Of a stretch of DNA of 64,000 nucleotides, positions 10,921 through 21,537 are shown piece by piece (position 1 is the stretch's first letter; the number at the start of each line of letters is the position of its first letter). Both the position numbers and the translations under genes were made by a program. Origin of the DNA: Raphanus sativus (Eukaryota; Streptophyta; Magnoliopsida; Brassicales; Brassicaceae); contig NC_079514.1 of NCBI RefSeq assembly GCF_000801105.2, positions 23,600,293 through 23,664,292 of the forward strand. Direction: 5' to 3'. Under the pieces are notes generated by a model. The model was given only the letters and a program-made list of their open reading frames with translations. It was not told where the DNA came from and made no database searches.

Positions 10921-12184
10921 TGATACAGCTCAAATTATTCTAATGAGTGCCTTACTCTCTCAAATAAGAGGTTCAGCTTTAGTACTCAGGGATCGAATCA
11001 CGAGGAACTAGGGAACCAATTAAATCTAGATGAAGTTGGTTTTTATGATGGAAATATAAATGACAATCCTAAAATTAGCAAGGTAGTTGCTCTAACTAAC
11101 AATATGATGGTTGTTTAAATGATAATGAAGAGTGCTAGACATAGGGCTGTTATTCAGGAATGGAGATTATAATATCTACAAATGCCTAATAAGTTGTTTG
11201 CATGATATTAAAGAACTCAGCCGCTTAACACTCAGTGATGTCTCACTGGTTAAATAACTAGATCTCTGATCTCAACTGTCGTCTGTTGACCAGAAAAAGA
11301 GTCGATCGACGGCTTCTAGAAATGCCTAGGCGCGAGCCGATAATGAACACTAGGTCTCAAGGAGGACAGTTAGCTCTTCTCCCAGGAGACAACTAGTTCA
11401 AACAGATAATTCAAGATATAAGGATCCTAGTGATCTGTGTTCTAGTTAGATACTCTAGAACAAGCATAACGTGCAATCTATTTGATGAATATCACAACTT
11501 AGCAAATATAGTTTGGGGCTAATCCCACAAACCTATTTAAACCCTAGATCTAACAAGTAGACTACTCAAACATAGCTAAGCAATTCATAACACAAGATAA
11601 GTAAAGAAATTGCATTACATAGAGAATAGAAAAAAAATGGAGTTCAATCACAAATCTCTCAATGATCTCTGCAATCTCTCAAAACAAATAAAACTCTAGC
11701 TTTCTCTCACACTCTCTGCTTGCTTTTCTCTCTGGTTGCAAAAGCTTGCTTTTCGTCAAAAACACTTAGCAGTGTATTTAAGCATTTCCATTAGGTTAAA
11801 AACTCGTCAGGGGCAATCTCGTAATTTGGTGAAGTCTTGGTGAAGTAGTCGGCTAAACCATTTTGTCCTCGATATCGATCGACAACACTAGATGTGTATC
11901 GATCGATTATAATCTTCTAGTAAGCGGATCTTCACAGCTACATCGATCGACAACTCTAGATGAGTATCGATCGATTCTTCTCTGAATGTTGACTTCCGAC
12001 TTGGTCTTAAATGGTCAACTCGGGTGTATTATCTCTTGTACTCCAAAATGCTCCAAAAGCATCACTTTATCACGAAACACTCCTGAACCTGAAAACATAC
12101 CTAAGAGACTAGAAAACACATTAGTTATATAATAAAAATACCATTATACCATGGTAGAAAATAGGTGAAATCCATGGTATATCA
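10921..12184 (-). repeat. 3' LTR of the Athila-like element
   Basis: The 1264-bp segment begins TGATACAGCTC on the plus strand and ends GGTATATCA, so in element orientation it is TGATATACC ... GAGCTGTATCA, the TG...CA ends of an LTR with a short TGATA/TATCA inverted repeat. A purine-rich tract lies directly at its inner edge (12,185-12,196). It contains several TCGATCGA words (about 11,294, 11,880-11,970), like the coding part of the element. Promoter elements were not assigned. Confidence 0.8.
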
Positions 12185-12196
12185 ACTCCCCCAGAC
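12185..12196 (-). other. Polypurine tract of the Athila-like element
   Basis: On the minus strand it reads GTCTGGGGGAGT directly before the LTR start TGATATACC. It would prime plus-strand DNA synthesis. A second similar tract (AAGTCTGGGGGGAGG on the minus strand) lies at about 13,186-13,200. Confidence 0.75.
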
Positions 12197-13408
12197 ATAC
12201 TCCTTTGCTTGTCCTCAAGCAAAAACTCAGTAGTCTTTGGAAAAGGTTTGAAAACAGTAGAGACTCAAAGATTCAAAACATTGAAGTCATCACTCTATGG
12301 GGTTTGCAATTCATATCTAAACATCTTAATCACAGAAGTTCATTATGCATTATCCTAGCTTAGCAACCAAATTCGTCTAGTCCATAACTTAGCAAATCTC
12401 ATCTGACATTCCCCTCTACTAACCTCATTTCTTAACATAAAATAAAAGTGCATGCTTTACCTTGGGAGTATCGATCAAAGGACACATGGATTCAACTCAA
12501 ACAAGTATCTGAACACACATGTAGTCTTCTCTGATCCCTTTCTCCCCTCATCTCTCTTCTCTGGATCTCTTATTAGTTTCAATTTCAATATGTTTTGATG
12601 CCATAAAGGTCATATAGTCATCTCATTGACATTTGCATTTGTAACTCATACATTTTGACAAAGTGTAGCGAATAATGGGGTCTCAGGTAATTTACCTATC
12701 CCTCGTTTCCACAATGTGTAATCATCCCTGAGATTTAGAATAATGGGGTCGCAGGAGACACTCCTACCCCTCTGCCTCGCAAGAAATCATTTCAATCTTT
12801 TATAACATAAACTTAGATCTTTGAGATGCCGAAGAGAGAGAAGGAAAGGAACCAGAAACACACAGACCTTTTACCTTCCAGACTTGTAAGAGGATTCTGA
12901 TCCAGTCATTACCAAGCCCCAAGACAAGCAAATAAAGTCAGTATTAGTGTTGGAGGTCAGCTTTGGTTCCTTCAAACAATCTCAGCTAGTGTATATAGGT
13001 GACAGGTTGATCCACTTTAGCATCTTTAGTACTATCTGCAATCAGTAAATCTAGAATGCTGCTAAAGAGTGGTTAGATAATCAAGTATAAATCAATATCA
13101 ATGTCCCCATTTTAGTACTTATGCGAAAAATAATTTTGAAAACATTTTAAATAAAAACCAAAATAAAAACACATATTAGTAAACCTCCCCCCAGACTTAA
13201 ATTACACTGTCCAAGTGTAACACAGCCGGAGTGAAGTGAAGAAATAAATCATAAGTACTTAATGTAACAAGATAGAATGACTAAACCTGACCGCAATGGT
13301 GTTGATCGATACGTTTAGATATATGTCGATCGTTAGTGATGGTCGTGTGGTGTCGAGTGATGTGAATGGATTGTGTCGGTCGACGGAATCATCATTCTAC
13401 TTGGATCT
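12197..13408 (-). other. Non-coding 3' internal region of the Athila-like element
   Basis: No coding frame is visible between the end of the SID-rich frame (13,409) and the polypurine tract. A second polypurine-like tract at 13,186-13,200 may mark an internal duplication or an older LTR border. Pairs of AATGGGGTC(G/T)CAGG words at about 12,674 and 12,743 form a short direct repeat. Three TCGATCGA-type words occur near 13,301-13,382. Confidence 0.6.
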
Positions 13409-15951
13409 TTAAAATCTGCAAAAATCAATGCGAAAAATAAAAGTAAAAATGTAACAAAAACTTAAAAATAGAATAAAACCTATAGTGGGTTGCCTCACAC
13501 TCAGCGCTTTGTTATAGTCATTTAGCTTGACTTTGGTGGTGTGTGACTCAGTTGGGGCGAAACTGCTACTTGTTGGACAACAAGCATTAATTTCGTGTCT
13601 CCTCCTATCAAACCATGTGGCAATGAAGCTTCTTGTGGCATCATCACTTCTGAGCTGTTTCTCATCCATCTTGAGGACGGCATCTGTGAGGTTCCTCAGA
13701 GTTCTTTCAATTGATTCGATGCTGCCAACATTCCTGTAGACGGTGTTGTAGGAGTATTCTGACAGTTCCCTCAGTTCATTCTGCATTGCGTCGATCTTTT
13801 CATGAATCAGCTGATCTCGGTCTGTCAAGGACTCGGTGTCGATCGATGCTACAACGTGTGCATCGGTCGTTTCGCTGGGAGTTATGTCGGTCGATCCAGT
13901 GGTAATTGTGTCGATCGATTCTGAAAGCTGTCCTTGGTACTCAAGAGTTCTCTGAATAGCAAGTATCTCATTCTTCAATAGACCAGTAGCTCTGCATAGG
14001 TTAGTCACTCTTTCGTTGAGAGGGTCGTCAATGTCATCACATCTCCGGTTGAGCCTCTCCTCCATAGCATCCATAGCTTTGTATAGCTCATGTTTGATCT
14101 GATCAACTTCTGCTGCTGTGCATGTTGTCTGCGCTGGTGGTTGCTTGATTTCAATCGATGTGGGTCCAGGCCTGTCGATCGATGTCACGTTATGACGTTG
14201 AGGTTGATCCTTGGCGAATTGTTTCCAAATCTTGCTGTAGAAGATCAATCATTTTCCTTAACCATTCGACATTGTTGTTGAGAGGGCTGTAGACGTCTCC
14301 AATCCGTGTATTGATGTAAGCAATCTCCCATTCATTTCTTTTAGGTGATGAACATTCTGGTTGGTCATTGGATGTAGTCTTGCCGATATCGATCGATGGA
14401 GATGGTTTTGTGTCGATCGATACTGGTGGCCTAGCTTCCTTCTCAAGCATGTTTCTAATGCTCTCAATCTCCATCCTTAGCACTGCCATATCACTTTGAA
14501 GAGCTTCATAGCTGCGATCCAATGGCTGGTAGGTATCTTCCACCAATGTGCGAAATTCTTCCTCCAGGTGTGCTTGAGCTCCCCACACATCAGTCACCAT
14601 ATCATCTATCTCCTCCTTGATGTAGGGTACTGGTGCTGTTCTGTATGCATGGTAATGGCGTGCATGTTCTGGAAGGCTTAAGCAACTCTTCTGAAAAAGA
14701 GATGCTCTCTCCAGAATTTTTCTTATGTGCTCTTTGGTGATAGGGATGATTTCACCATCAACTCCTCTAGCATGTCCAAACTCATCTCTGTGGACACCAA
14801 ATTCGTCCCTCTCTTCCCAGCTGAATCTTCTGGATCCGTTGGTATCAAAGGCACGTCGTCCAAACTCAATACGTCTGTCAGTCGATCTGGCTCTTCCGCT
14901 GTCAATCGATCTGGCTATCTCGCCGTTGATCGATGGTGATGAAACAATGTCGATCGATGGTGAGCTCCTATGTTGACCGAAACGTTGAGGAATTGTATCC
15001 TCTCTCATAGTGACGTGTTGGTTGTCTTGGACGTGAGCTAGGATGTCTGTATGGCCACGTTGCTGTGTGAACAGGTTGTCTGGTCCATTGGCAACTTGAA
15101 GGATGTCTGCTATGTCCTCTCTGGATATGTGTAGGATCCTTCCCTCCATGGCTCTTGCAAAGCCATCTCTATCCCTGAAAATATCAAATTCATCAGGTGT
15201 TAGTGAAGCATTCCTGAAATCATAAGAATTATGAAATCGAGATTGAGATTTGGTAAAGGAATCGATCGATGGTGCAGTGGTGATGGCGATCGATGATGAC
15301 CGTTTAGCTGCATAGTTGGATAGATTGTTCTTGATGTTGCAGGTCTCCATGGTGATGTTGCTAGTTGCTGGAGGCTGCTGGGTATGTGTTGTTGAAGTTT
15401 GAATTATTGTGGTTGATGTTGACAACTTTATATACCCATCTGTTGTCCTAATCGGTGAAATTCCGATTTTGTCCTTTAAGTCGTCTGACTCAATATCGAT
15501 CGATGTGATGCTGGCGATGTCGATCGAGGGGCGATGTCGTTTTGCTGGATGAGGTAGATAATCGATCGATTGTGGGCGGTGGATGTCGATCGATTTGGAG
15601 CAGGTTGTTCTTGGGAATCGATTTGCAAATCTATCATTCTCCATGTAGTGTTCCCAATCTTTCTTTCCAGTAATCTTCATCATACTCTTTTAAGTGGTCT
15701 CTATTGTGGGAAGATCTAGCTGTATCTACTGCAAAACTTTCATGAAATCCGCTATCTGCCCAACTTCTTACTAAGTAATCGTCTTGTTTGCTGTTGGGTT
15801 GGATGGCAAAATTCGGGTAGCAATGATCTGGTAAATCGAGTTCATCATCTAGTATATCTCTGTCGATCGATAATCCACGGTTGGTGTCGATCACTTCTGA
15901 CTCGCTGGTGTCGATCGATGATGTAGTGAGGTCGTCAATTGATCCCGAGTA
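13409..15951 (-). pseudogene. Long Ser-Ile-Asp-rich coding region of the Athila-like element
   Basis: Three overlapping frames make one decayed coding region: 15,951-15,634 (same frame as gag-protease), 15,683-14,190 and 14,248-13,409. Frameshifts lie near 15,640-15,680 and 14,200-14,240. The protein is studded with SID tripeptides (KSIDIHRPQSIDYLP, SPSIDIVSSPSINGE), each encoded by TCGATCGAT-type DNA. Two copies of a module can be aligned: DGFARAMEGRILHISREDI and GHARGVDGEIIPITKEHI, each followed by an IL helix. Two later stretches (about 14,550-14,200 and 14,110-13,900) are heptad-like and probably coiled coil. The C-terminus ends in a hydrophobic segment (TIGFILFLSFCYIFTFIF) that could be a membrane span. 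I know no function for it; it takes the place of pol. Confidence 0.6.
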
Positions 15952-16671
15952 CTATGTTTCATACTCTACTTCACAATGACAAACTGCAATGATACCAAGA
16001 TCATCTTCTTTTTCCACGGTTTTGGCTGGTGGTTTGCTAAGTTTGACAGGGTCGTAGTGGATATCTGGATCTATCATAGTCAAGCACATCCTGTTGGTGT
16101 TCATGTCACATACAGCTCCTACTGTAGCCAGAAATTCTCTTCCAAGTAGAAGGGAAGAGTTCCAATTTAACTTGATATCCAGGACATGAAAATCCAGAGG
16201 GACTATGGCATTACCAATCTGCACTTCCAGGTTTCTGATCAAGCCTCCAGAATTTTTCTGAGTGTAATCCACAAATGTGAAGATTTCTGGTGAAGGCTCT
16301 ATTTTCAGACCCAGATGGTCTGCCATAACCTTTGGTAAGATGCTGACTAAAGAACCAGTGTCACATAATGCATGAGGAAACTCAATTCCATTTACTACAC
16401 AGGGTATTGTAAACTTCCTAGGATCACTCTTCTTCTTCAATGTGATCCTCTTCCTCATATCTTCTCTGACATTGTCAAACATTCTCCTAATGTCATTTTC
16501 AGTCTCCCTTGTTTCTCTGAAGAACATCCACAATCTACTTGTGAAGTAAACCTCCTCAAAGGATTTTTCTAGTGGGATTCTGATAACTCTCTTAGTGAAA
16601 CCATCTATCTCCTTCTCATTAGCTTCTCTCTTAAGGTTCTTAGGAGTTTTCTCCTTCCTACTCCTTAACCT
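15952..16671 (-). pseudogene. Retropepsin (aspartic protease) domain, Athila-like
   Basis: In the same frame as gag but separated by a TAA at 16,672. It begins RLRSRKEKTPKNLKREANEK, runs through LWMFFRETRETENDIRRMF, and then has the protease core FPHALCDTGSLVSILPK with the catalytic DTGS, and LLLGREFLATVGAVCDMN as the C-terminal strand-turn. A dimer of this domain would cut the gag polyprotein in the virus-like particle. The frame ends with TAG at 15,952-15,954, after which the SID-rich region continues in frame. No RT follows the protease, which is unusual for Ty3/gypsy. Confidence 0.85.
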
Positions 16672-18546
16672 TTATCCTTCAGTTCTCTCTGATGTTGGTG
16701 TAGTGTCTGAAGGGTTACTAGTAGTCTCTGCAGGGTCAGCTGGTGGTTTCGGTGTTGGTCGAAGTGCATTGATTCGGTTGCTGTCAATTGCTGGTAGGTG
16801 CACTCGGTATGTGAGAGGTGCGCGTCGATCGATATGTGTAGAAAAGAGTCGATTGATGCGTGTCTCATCTTTATGTCGATCGATGAGTAGCTCGTCTCGT
16901 CGGTCGATATTTTCATAGGTGAGGGTGGGTGGATGTGGATGCGAAGCCGTGAATTCAGCATGTGTCAAAATCCTAACCGCATTGCAATCTGCAGTCGTAT
17001 CTGAAAATGACATCGATTGTGTCGATCGATATGGACTATTTGGTGTCGATCGACACCATTACGATCCACAAAAACTTAGTGAACTTTCCACCTCGAAATC
17101 TCCTTCTTGAAGCTTTTCATGCTTCACCACTTGCCAGAAATCATCATCTATGATGGCATTCACGTGATGTTTCATGCTTCCTTCTCCTACTTCCTTAGAA
17201 GTTCCAATTTTCCTGATAGAGTCTTCAGTTTGGACAATTTGTGTCTCAAGCTTCCTAACTTGAGTACAAATGGTGTATATCCTTGTGTTCAGATTGTTGA
17301 AGACAAAGTCAATCTTTCCACTGAAATCCACTGTAAGCTTCTGCTGTCCTTCAAGAACCCTATCAATCATGGCATCAAACTTACTCTCCTGGGTGGGTGG
17401 TGGTGGGTTTTGGTAAGAGGAGTTACCATAGTTCCTGGTGTTGGTGAAAGGTTTCTGATACTGTGAACTCTGGTTGTAGTTACTCTTCTGACCACTGCCA
17501 AAAAAATTTATGTTGCCACTCTGGTTTTCATATCTCTGAAATCCAGTACCTCCAATGTTGTTCACATCTTCCTCTGTATCATCTTCTCTAGCCTCTCCTT
17601 CTTCAGCTGAGCAGACTGGCTTCCCTAGAAATGCATGTAAAGCATCTATCTTAGCTCTGACTTCACTCATCTGGTCCTCCCCGATGGCTGCAACAAATTT
17701 CTTCTTATCAGAGTCAGTGTTCTTGGTGTTGCTGCTGTTGGCTAGGTTCTCAATAAGTCTCACAGCCTCTATTGGATTCCTGGTGTTGAAGTTCTCCGCG
17801 CTAGCAGTATCAAGAGCCATCTGATACCTCAAGCCGATACCTCTGTAGAAAGTGCTTAGCAGTTGCACTTCATTGAATCCATGGTGTGGACAGTCTCGCT
17901 GGAAGAACTTAAATCTGATCCATGCGTCTTTAAAAGTCTCACCAGGCTTTTGTGCGAAAGTGGCGATTTTGCTCCTTAAGAAATTACGCAGGAATGCGTT
18001 TTTGATGTCGGCCCAGGATGTCAGTGATACTGTAGGTAGCTGCTTGAGCCCGTGTGAAGCTTCTCCAATCAGTGAGTATTTGAAGAGCTTGCAGAGTAGG
18101 TAATCCTCAGGGACTCCATCTATGCGAGTAGCAGCTATAAGATCCTCGAACCTCTCCAGATGGTCCATAGGATGCTCGTGTGATAACCCAGAGTATGGTA
18201 TTTGTGACACGAGAGAGTAGTACTGAGGCTTGAGCTCGAAGTTCGGCTTCTGAATTTCTGGAAGTCGAATAGCTGATCTGTTGGTGTAGTACTCATCAGG
18301 ACGATTGTAGTCTGCCAACTATCGTGTTTGAGCTTCTTCTGTAGCCTTAGCTTCTGGCTCAGGGATTATGTTTCCCTGTACATCTAGCTTCTGACATGTT
18401 GCATTACGCAGATCACCATACTGGTCATACAGGTTTCCATTCTCGCCCTGCGTGAGAATAACAATCGCAACCATGCCTCGCGAGTTAGTATTGATCGATG
18501 TACGGTGGGTAGTGTCGAAATCGGACAAGGCAAAGTCGGCATCCAA
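16672..18546 (-). pseudogene. Gag polyprotein, Athila-like
   Basis: The start ATG is at 18,546 (MDADFALSDFDTTHRTSIN). The gag core runs from FELKPQYYSLVSQIPYSGL through HPMDHLERFEDLIAATR, SWADIKNAFLRNFLR and GETFKDAWIRFKFFQRDCP, the standard plant retrotransposon gag fold that packages RNA. In-frame stops occur at 18,319-18,321 (TAG) and 17,059-17,061 (TAA). The 17,013-16,672 part is again rich in SID/IDR units (SSIDIKMRHASID in one frame). No CCHC zinc knuckle was seen. Start choice rests on the conserved-looking N-terminus; upstream sequence is a different element. Confidence 0.8.
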
Positions 18547-18639
18547 ATTTCAGTTAAAAATTATTTACTTAAGAATTTCTTACGTTTTCCGGAAAGAAAA
18601 ACCTTATACGAAAAATTTGCGGAAAAATCTTGTTTTAAG

Positions 18640-18835
18640 ACAACGATTCTTTAAAACGACGATTTCTTAATCAACGATTTAAGAAATCAACGATTTCTTA
18701 AAACAATGATTTCTTAATAAACGACTTAAGAAATCAACGATTTCTTAAACAACGGCTTAAGAAATTAGTGATTTCTTAATCAACGACTTGAGAAATCAAC
18801 GATTTAAGAAAGTAACGATTTCTAAAACAAACGGA
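18640..18835. repeat. ACGATTTCTTAA / ACGACTTAAGAAATCA short tandem repeats
   Basis: About a dozen alternating copies of CAACGATTTCTTAA and CGACTTAAGAAATCAACG, so the array reads much the same on both strands (TTAAGAAATC is the reverse complement of GATTTCTTAA). Long hairpins are possible. It lies in the Tat-like LTR. Confidence 0.8.
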
Positions 18836-18973
18836 ACATTGTTATTAAAGGTCCGAACATCCGCAAACAAGCATCCTAAAAGAATCGTAGCTTCGTGATG
18901 GTCTCAAACGCTCGGACAACGGACCTCAGTCCACGGCACAAACCCGATCGCGATGGCAATCGGGTGGAACAAG

Positions 18974-19230
18974 AGCTCGGTTGCTATAGCGAACGGATCA
19001 CGAGATCACGCTCGGTCGCTATAGCGACCAAGCTTTGATTAGTCGCTATAGCGACCGAGCTCCGAACAGAGCTCGGTCGCCATAGCGACCGAGACACGAG
19101 CAAGGCTCGGTCGCTATAGCCATCGAGCTCCGAACAGAGCTCGGTCGCTTTAGCGACCGAGCCACGAGCAAGGCTCGGCTGTTATAGCGACCAATCCACG
19201 AGCTAGGCTCGGTCGCTATAGCGATCGAGC
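18974..19230. repeat. Eight palindromic CGGTCGCTATAGCGACCG cores
   Basis: Cores start at about 18,974, 19,010, 19,041, 19,071, 19,104, 19,139, 19,173 and 19,207, that is every 30-36 bp. The best copies are palindromes of 20-24 bp (GCTCGGTCGCTATAGCGACC...GAGC). Spacers alternate between TCCGAACAGA and ACACGAGCAAG types, giving a higher-order unit of about 69 bp. Confidence 0.85.
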
Positions 19231-20062
19231 GTTCGTATATCGATCATTCTCCGAAACGTCCAAAGTCTTCTCAAACGACGATACGACGTAAAACTATGCA
19301 TTCTCGACTATCTGTATAGCCGTTCTCCGCAACTCGCGACTAACCGTTTCTTGATCTCTCGATCAAATGGGTTCGTCCGTTTGGTTTACGATAAACCGCG
19401 GAAACTTAACTTTATCGGAGAAATCGTAAAAAACGTCTCAAATCAAAATACGGCCTAAAGGGGTCCTAAACTTGATTCGAGGCCCACTTACGATTTCTTA
19501 AAAAACCCATAAACCTTATGACGGTTTATTCTTGGAGGATAAGCATCAGTTTCCGCGGAAAAAATGGAAACTTTACGCAGATAATCATGAAGATCGGAAA
19601 AAATAGAATATTCCCATTTTTTCGACTATGACGGCTTAAGGGCAAAAGGGGGAAGCGTAAACCGACCTTGGAGGGAGTATACAAGGAGTTCAAGGCGAGA
19701 GGCATAGAGGCATCACTTTTTCCAGAGCAACTTAGCACTTATAGTTTTTTAGGCAACTTTCCGTTTTTGTTTTTCGAGCTGCGACTCAATTAGGTTTAGC
19801 CACCTTCGGGTATTAGAACTAGGATCTCTCTGACAGCTCTCGTAGCCGAAGCACATTATCCTGTTGTTGTTACGCTCATACGCAGATTCGGAATAAAAAA
19901 TTTTCTTGCTCTTTTTTACGATTTATATTTTATTTTCCGTTATTGTCGTGTTCTGATTGCTTGACGTGTGGTTTATCAGAAATCCGGGACCTCTGGGAAA
20001 TTAGGGTTTTCCTACTTTCCTAAAATATACGAAATATTGACGGTGCGAATTTCGGTTCCCAC

Positions 20063-20094
20063 AGTTTGGAGCTAGAAGGAGGGGGGGGGGGGGG
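20063..20094 (+). other. Primer-binding site region and G14 run of the Tat-like element
   Basis: TTTGGAGCTAGAAGGAGGG follows the LTR end and resembles the TTTGGCGCTAGAAGGAGG primer site common in Tat elements (one change, C to A). A run of 14 G (20,081-20,094) follows directly and could form a G-quadruplex or be a slippage expansion. Confidence 0.6.
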
Positions 20095-20137
20095 TACAGA
20101 TCAATCTTACTCACGACCAGCTCACGCTCAACCAGAC

Positions 20138-21537
20138 ATGACAAACGACGATTCAGCAAACTTGCAAACTCCTCTAAACGGAGCACCCAAGGACGTCTTG
20201 AACACTCCCGCAGCGGATGTTTCCGCGGCTAACGCATCTGCTAACGCCGCATCGCTCGATGAGTTCAAGAAGCTGCTTTCCGCCTACGAAAAGAGGTCGG
20301 AAGAGCAGAATAAACTCGTGGAAACCCTGACCAAACAGGTTCAAACCTTAACAGCAAGGTCCCGCGCAATCCTCCCTCGCGGAGCCACCAAACTCTGCGG
20401 CAGGAGACTCGAGTTTGCGACCCCACACGATAGGCTTAGAACTTCGCTGGAACGTCCTTCCGGACAAAACCCTAGCGAAACATCCCCTGTCGCAAAAGGC
20501 GACTCGGAAAAACCTCCGCCGTCCGAAAAGGACACTGAGGTGGATGAAGTCGAGCGTATCGACTTGGAGCTCAGCGATGACTCCGACGAAGATCCCGACG
20601 TCCATCCAAGGAGAACCCGTAGCCGTTCGGCTCGGTAGAATTCTCCGTTCGACAAACCCGTGAGGAAGAAGAGGAAAACCTCTATTGGGTCGAACAGGAG
20701 GAACTTGCCGAAAGGCAAACCGAGATTACTCGCCGCGAACGCCGACAAGCTCGGAAAACCGCTGGAGAGGATCCAGACATACGCGATCTCCGCGATTACA
20801 TCACCAAGACCGCCGCGGAAGTAAGGGCCGTGAAATCGCAGATCCACCACGCCACGAGTGCTGCTCCAGAAATCGATATGCTGCTCGAGGTGGCTCGCAA
20901 GACTCCCTTCACCGCGCGAATCTCCGAGACCAAGGTATCTAATCCGGAAAAGCTCAAGATACCGATGTATAACGGTACGACCGATCCAAAGGCGCATCTC
21001 CAGGCGTTCCATATCACTATGGGAAGAGCTAGGCTCAGAGAAAGCGAGAAAGACGCTGGTTACTGTCGCCTGTTCGTCGAAAATCTCGAAGGCGCGGCGC
21101 TCGAATGGTTCTCCCGGTTGAAGCGAAACTCCATCGGAACCTTTTGCCAACTCGCATCGGAATTCCTCCTCAAGTACTCTATGTTGATCGATAGAGAAAC
21201 TTCCGATGTCGATCTCTGGAGCTTAACCCAGGAAGAGGGCGAGTCCCTCCGAGAGTTCATAAGCCGTTTCAAACTGATCATGGTGAATGTCAGCGGAATC
21301 AGCGACAAGGTCGCCATCGACGCGCTTAGGAAGGCGCTTTGGTACAAGTCGAAGTTCAGAAAGTGGATAACGCTTAAAAAACCTCGCACGATTCAGGACG
21401 CCCTCCACAAAGCCTCGGATTACATAATGATCGAAGAAGAGACGAAAGTCCAGTCGCAAAAACATAAGCCGGCAAGGAACGCTTCGAAAGACGTGGATCC
21501 AAAATCAAAGAAGAAAACCTCTCGTAACGACAAGTAA
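20138..21537 (+). pseudogene. Gag of the Tat-like element
   Basis: The likely start is the ATG at 20,138 ([15 protein letters not shown]); an upstream ATG at 20,066 lies in the primer-site/poly-G leader. Frame 1 runs to 20,638 and ends in an acidic tail ([20 protein letters not shown]). After a frameshift near 20,640 the reading continues through [38 protein letters not shown] and the gag core ([57 protein letters not shown]) to a TAA at 21,537. This is the Tat-lineage gag order. The product would coat element RNA. One frameshift and one early stop make this copy non-functional. Confidence 0.85.

Larger units (their letters stand above)
10921..18546 (-). mobile_element. Athila-like Ty3/gypsy element without RT/integrase, 5' truncated
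   Basis: Read on the minus strand, gag (18,546 down) is followed by protease, a long Ser-Ile-Asp-rich coding region (to 13,409), about 1.2 kb without genes, a polypurine tract and a 3' LTR. No reverse transcriptase, RNase H or integrase motif occurs in any frame. The gag and protease resemble Athila-type elements. The 5' LTR and primer site are absent: the gag start directly abuts the Tat-like LTR region at 18,547. Elements with LTRs, gag and no pol are described in plants as TR-GAG elements and depend on relatives for transposition. The left flank is GCAGC|G; a partner target duplication cannot be checked. Confidence 0.8.
18547..20062 (+). repeat. LTR (or its 3' part) of a Tat-like element, with internal repeats
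   Basis: The stretch ends TTCGGTTCCCACA just before a primer-binding site, so its right border is a plausible LTR end; the left border is lost where the Athila-like gag begins. It contains an ACGATTTCTTAA repeat array (about 18,640-18,835) and an array of palindromic GCTCGGTCGCTATAGCGACC cores (18,974-19,230). The matching 3' LTR is not present in the window. No coding sequence. Confidence 0.6.

Noticed and set aside
18970..19235. CRISPR-like array (regular repeats with spacers)
   Set aside because: Plant nuclear context, palindromic cores and repeated, non-unique spacers within an LTR; not a CRISPR array.
20341..21150. A 269-codon minus-strand frame opposite the Tat-like gag
   Set aside because: It lies wholly opposite a recognisable gag frame and shows no domain; GC-rich coding sequence gives such shadows.
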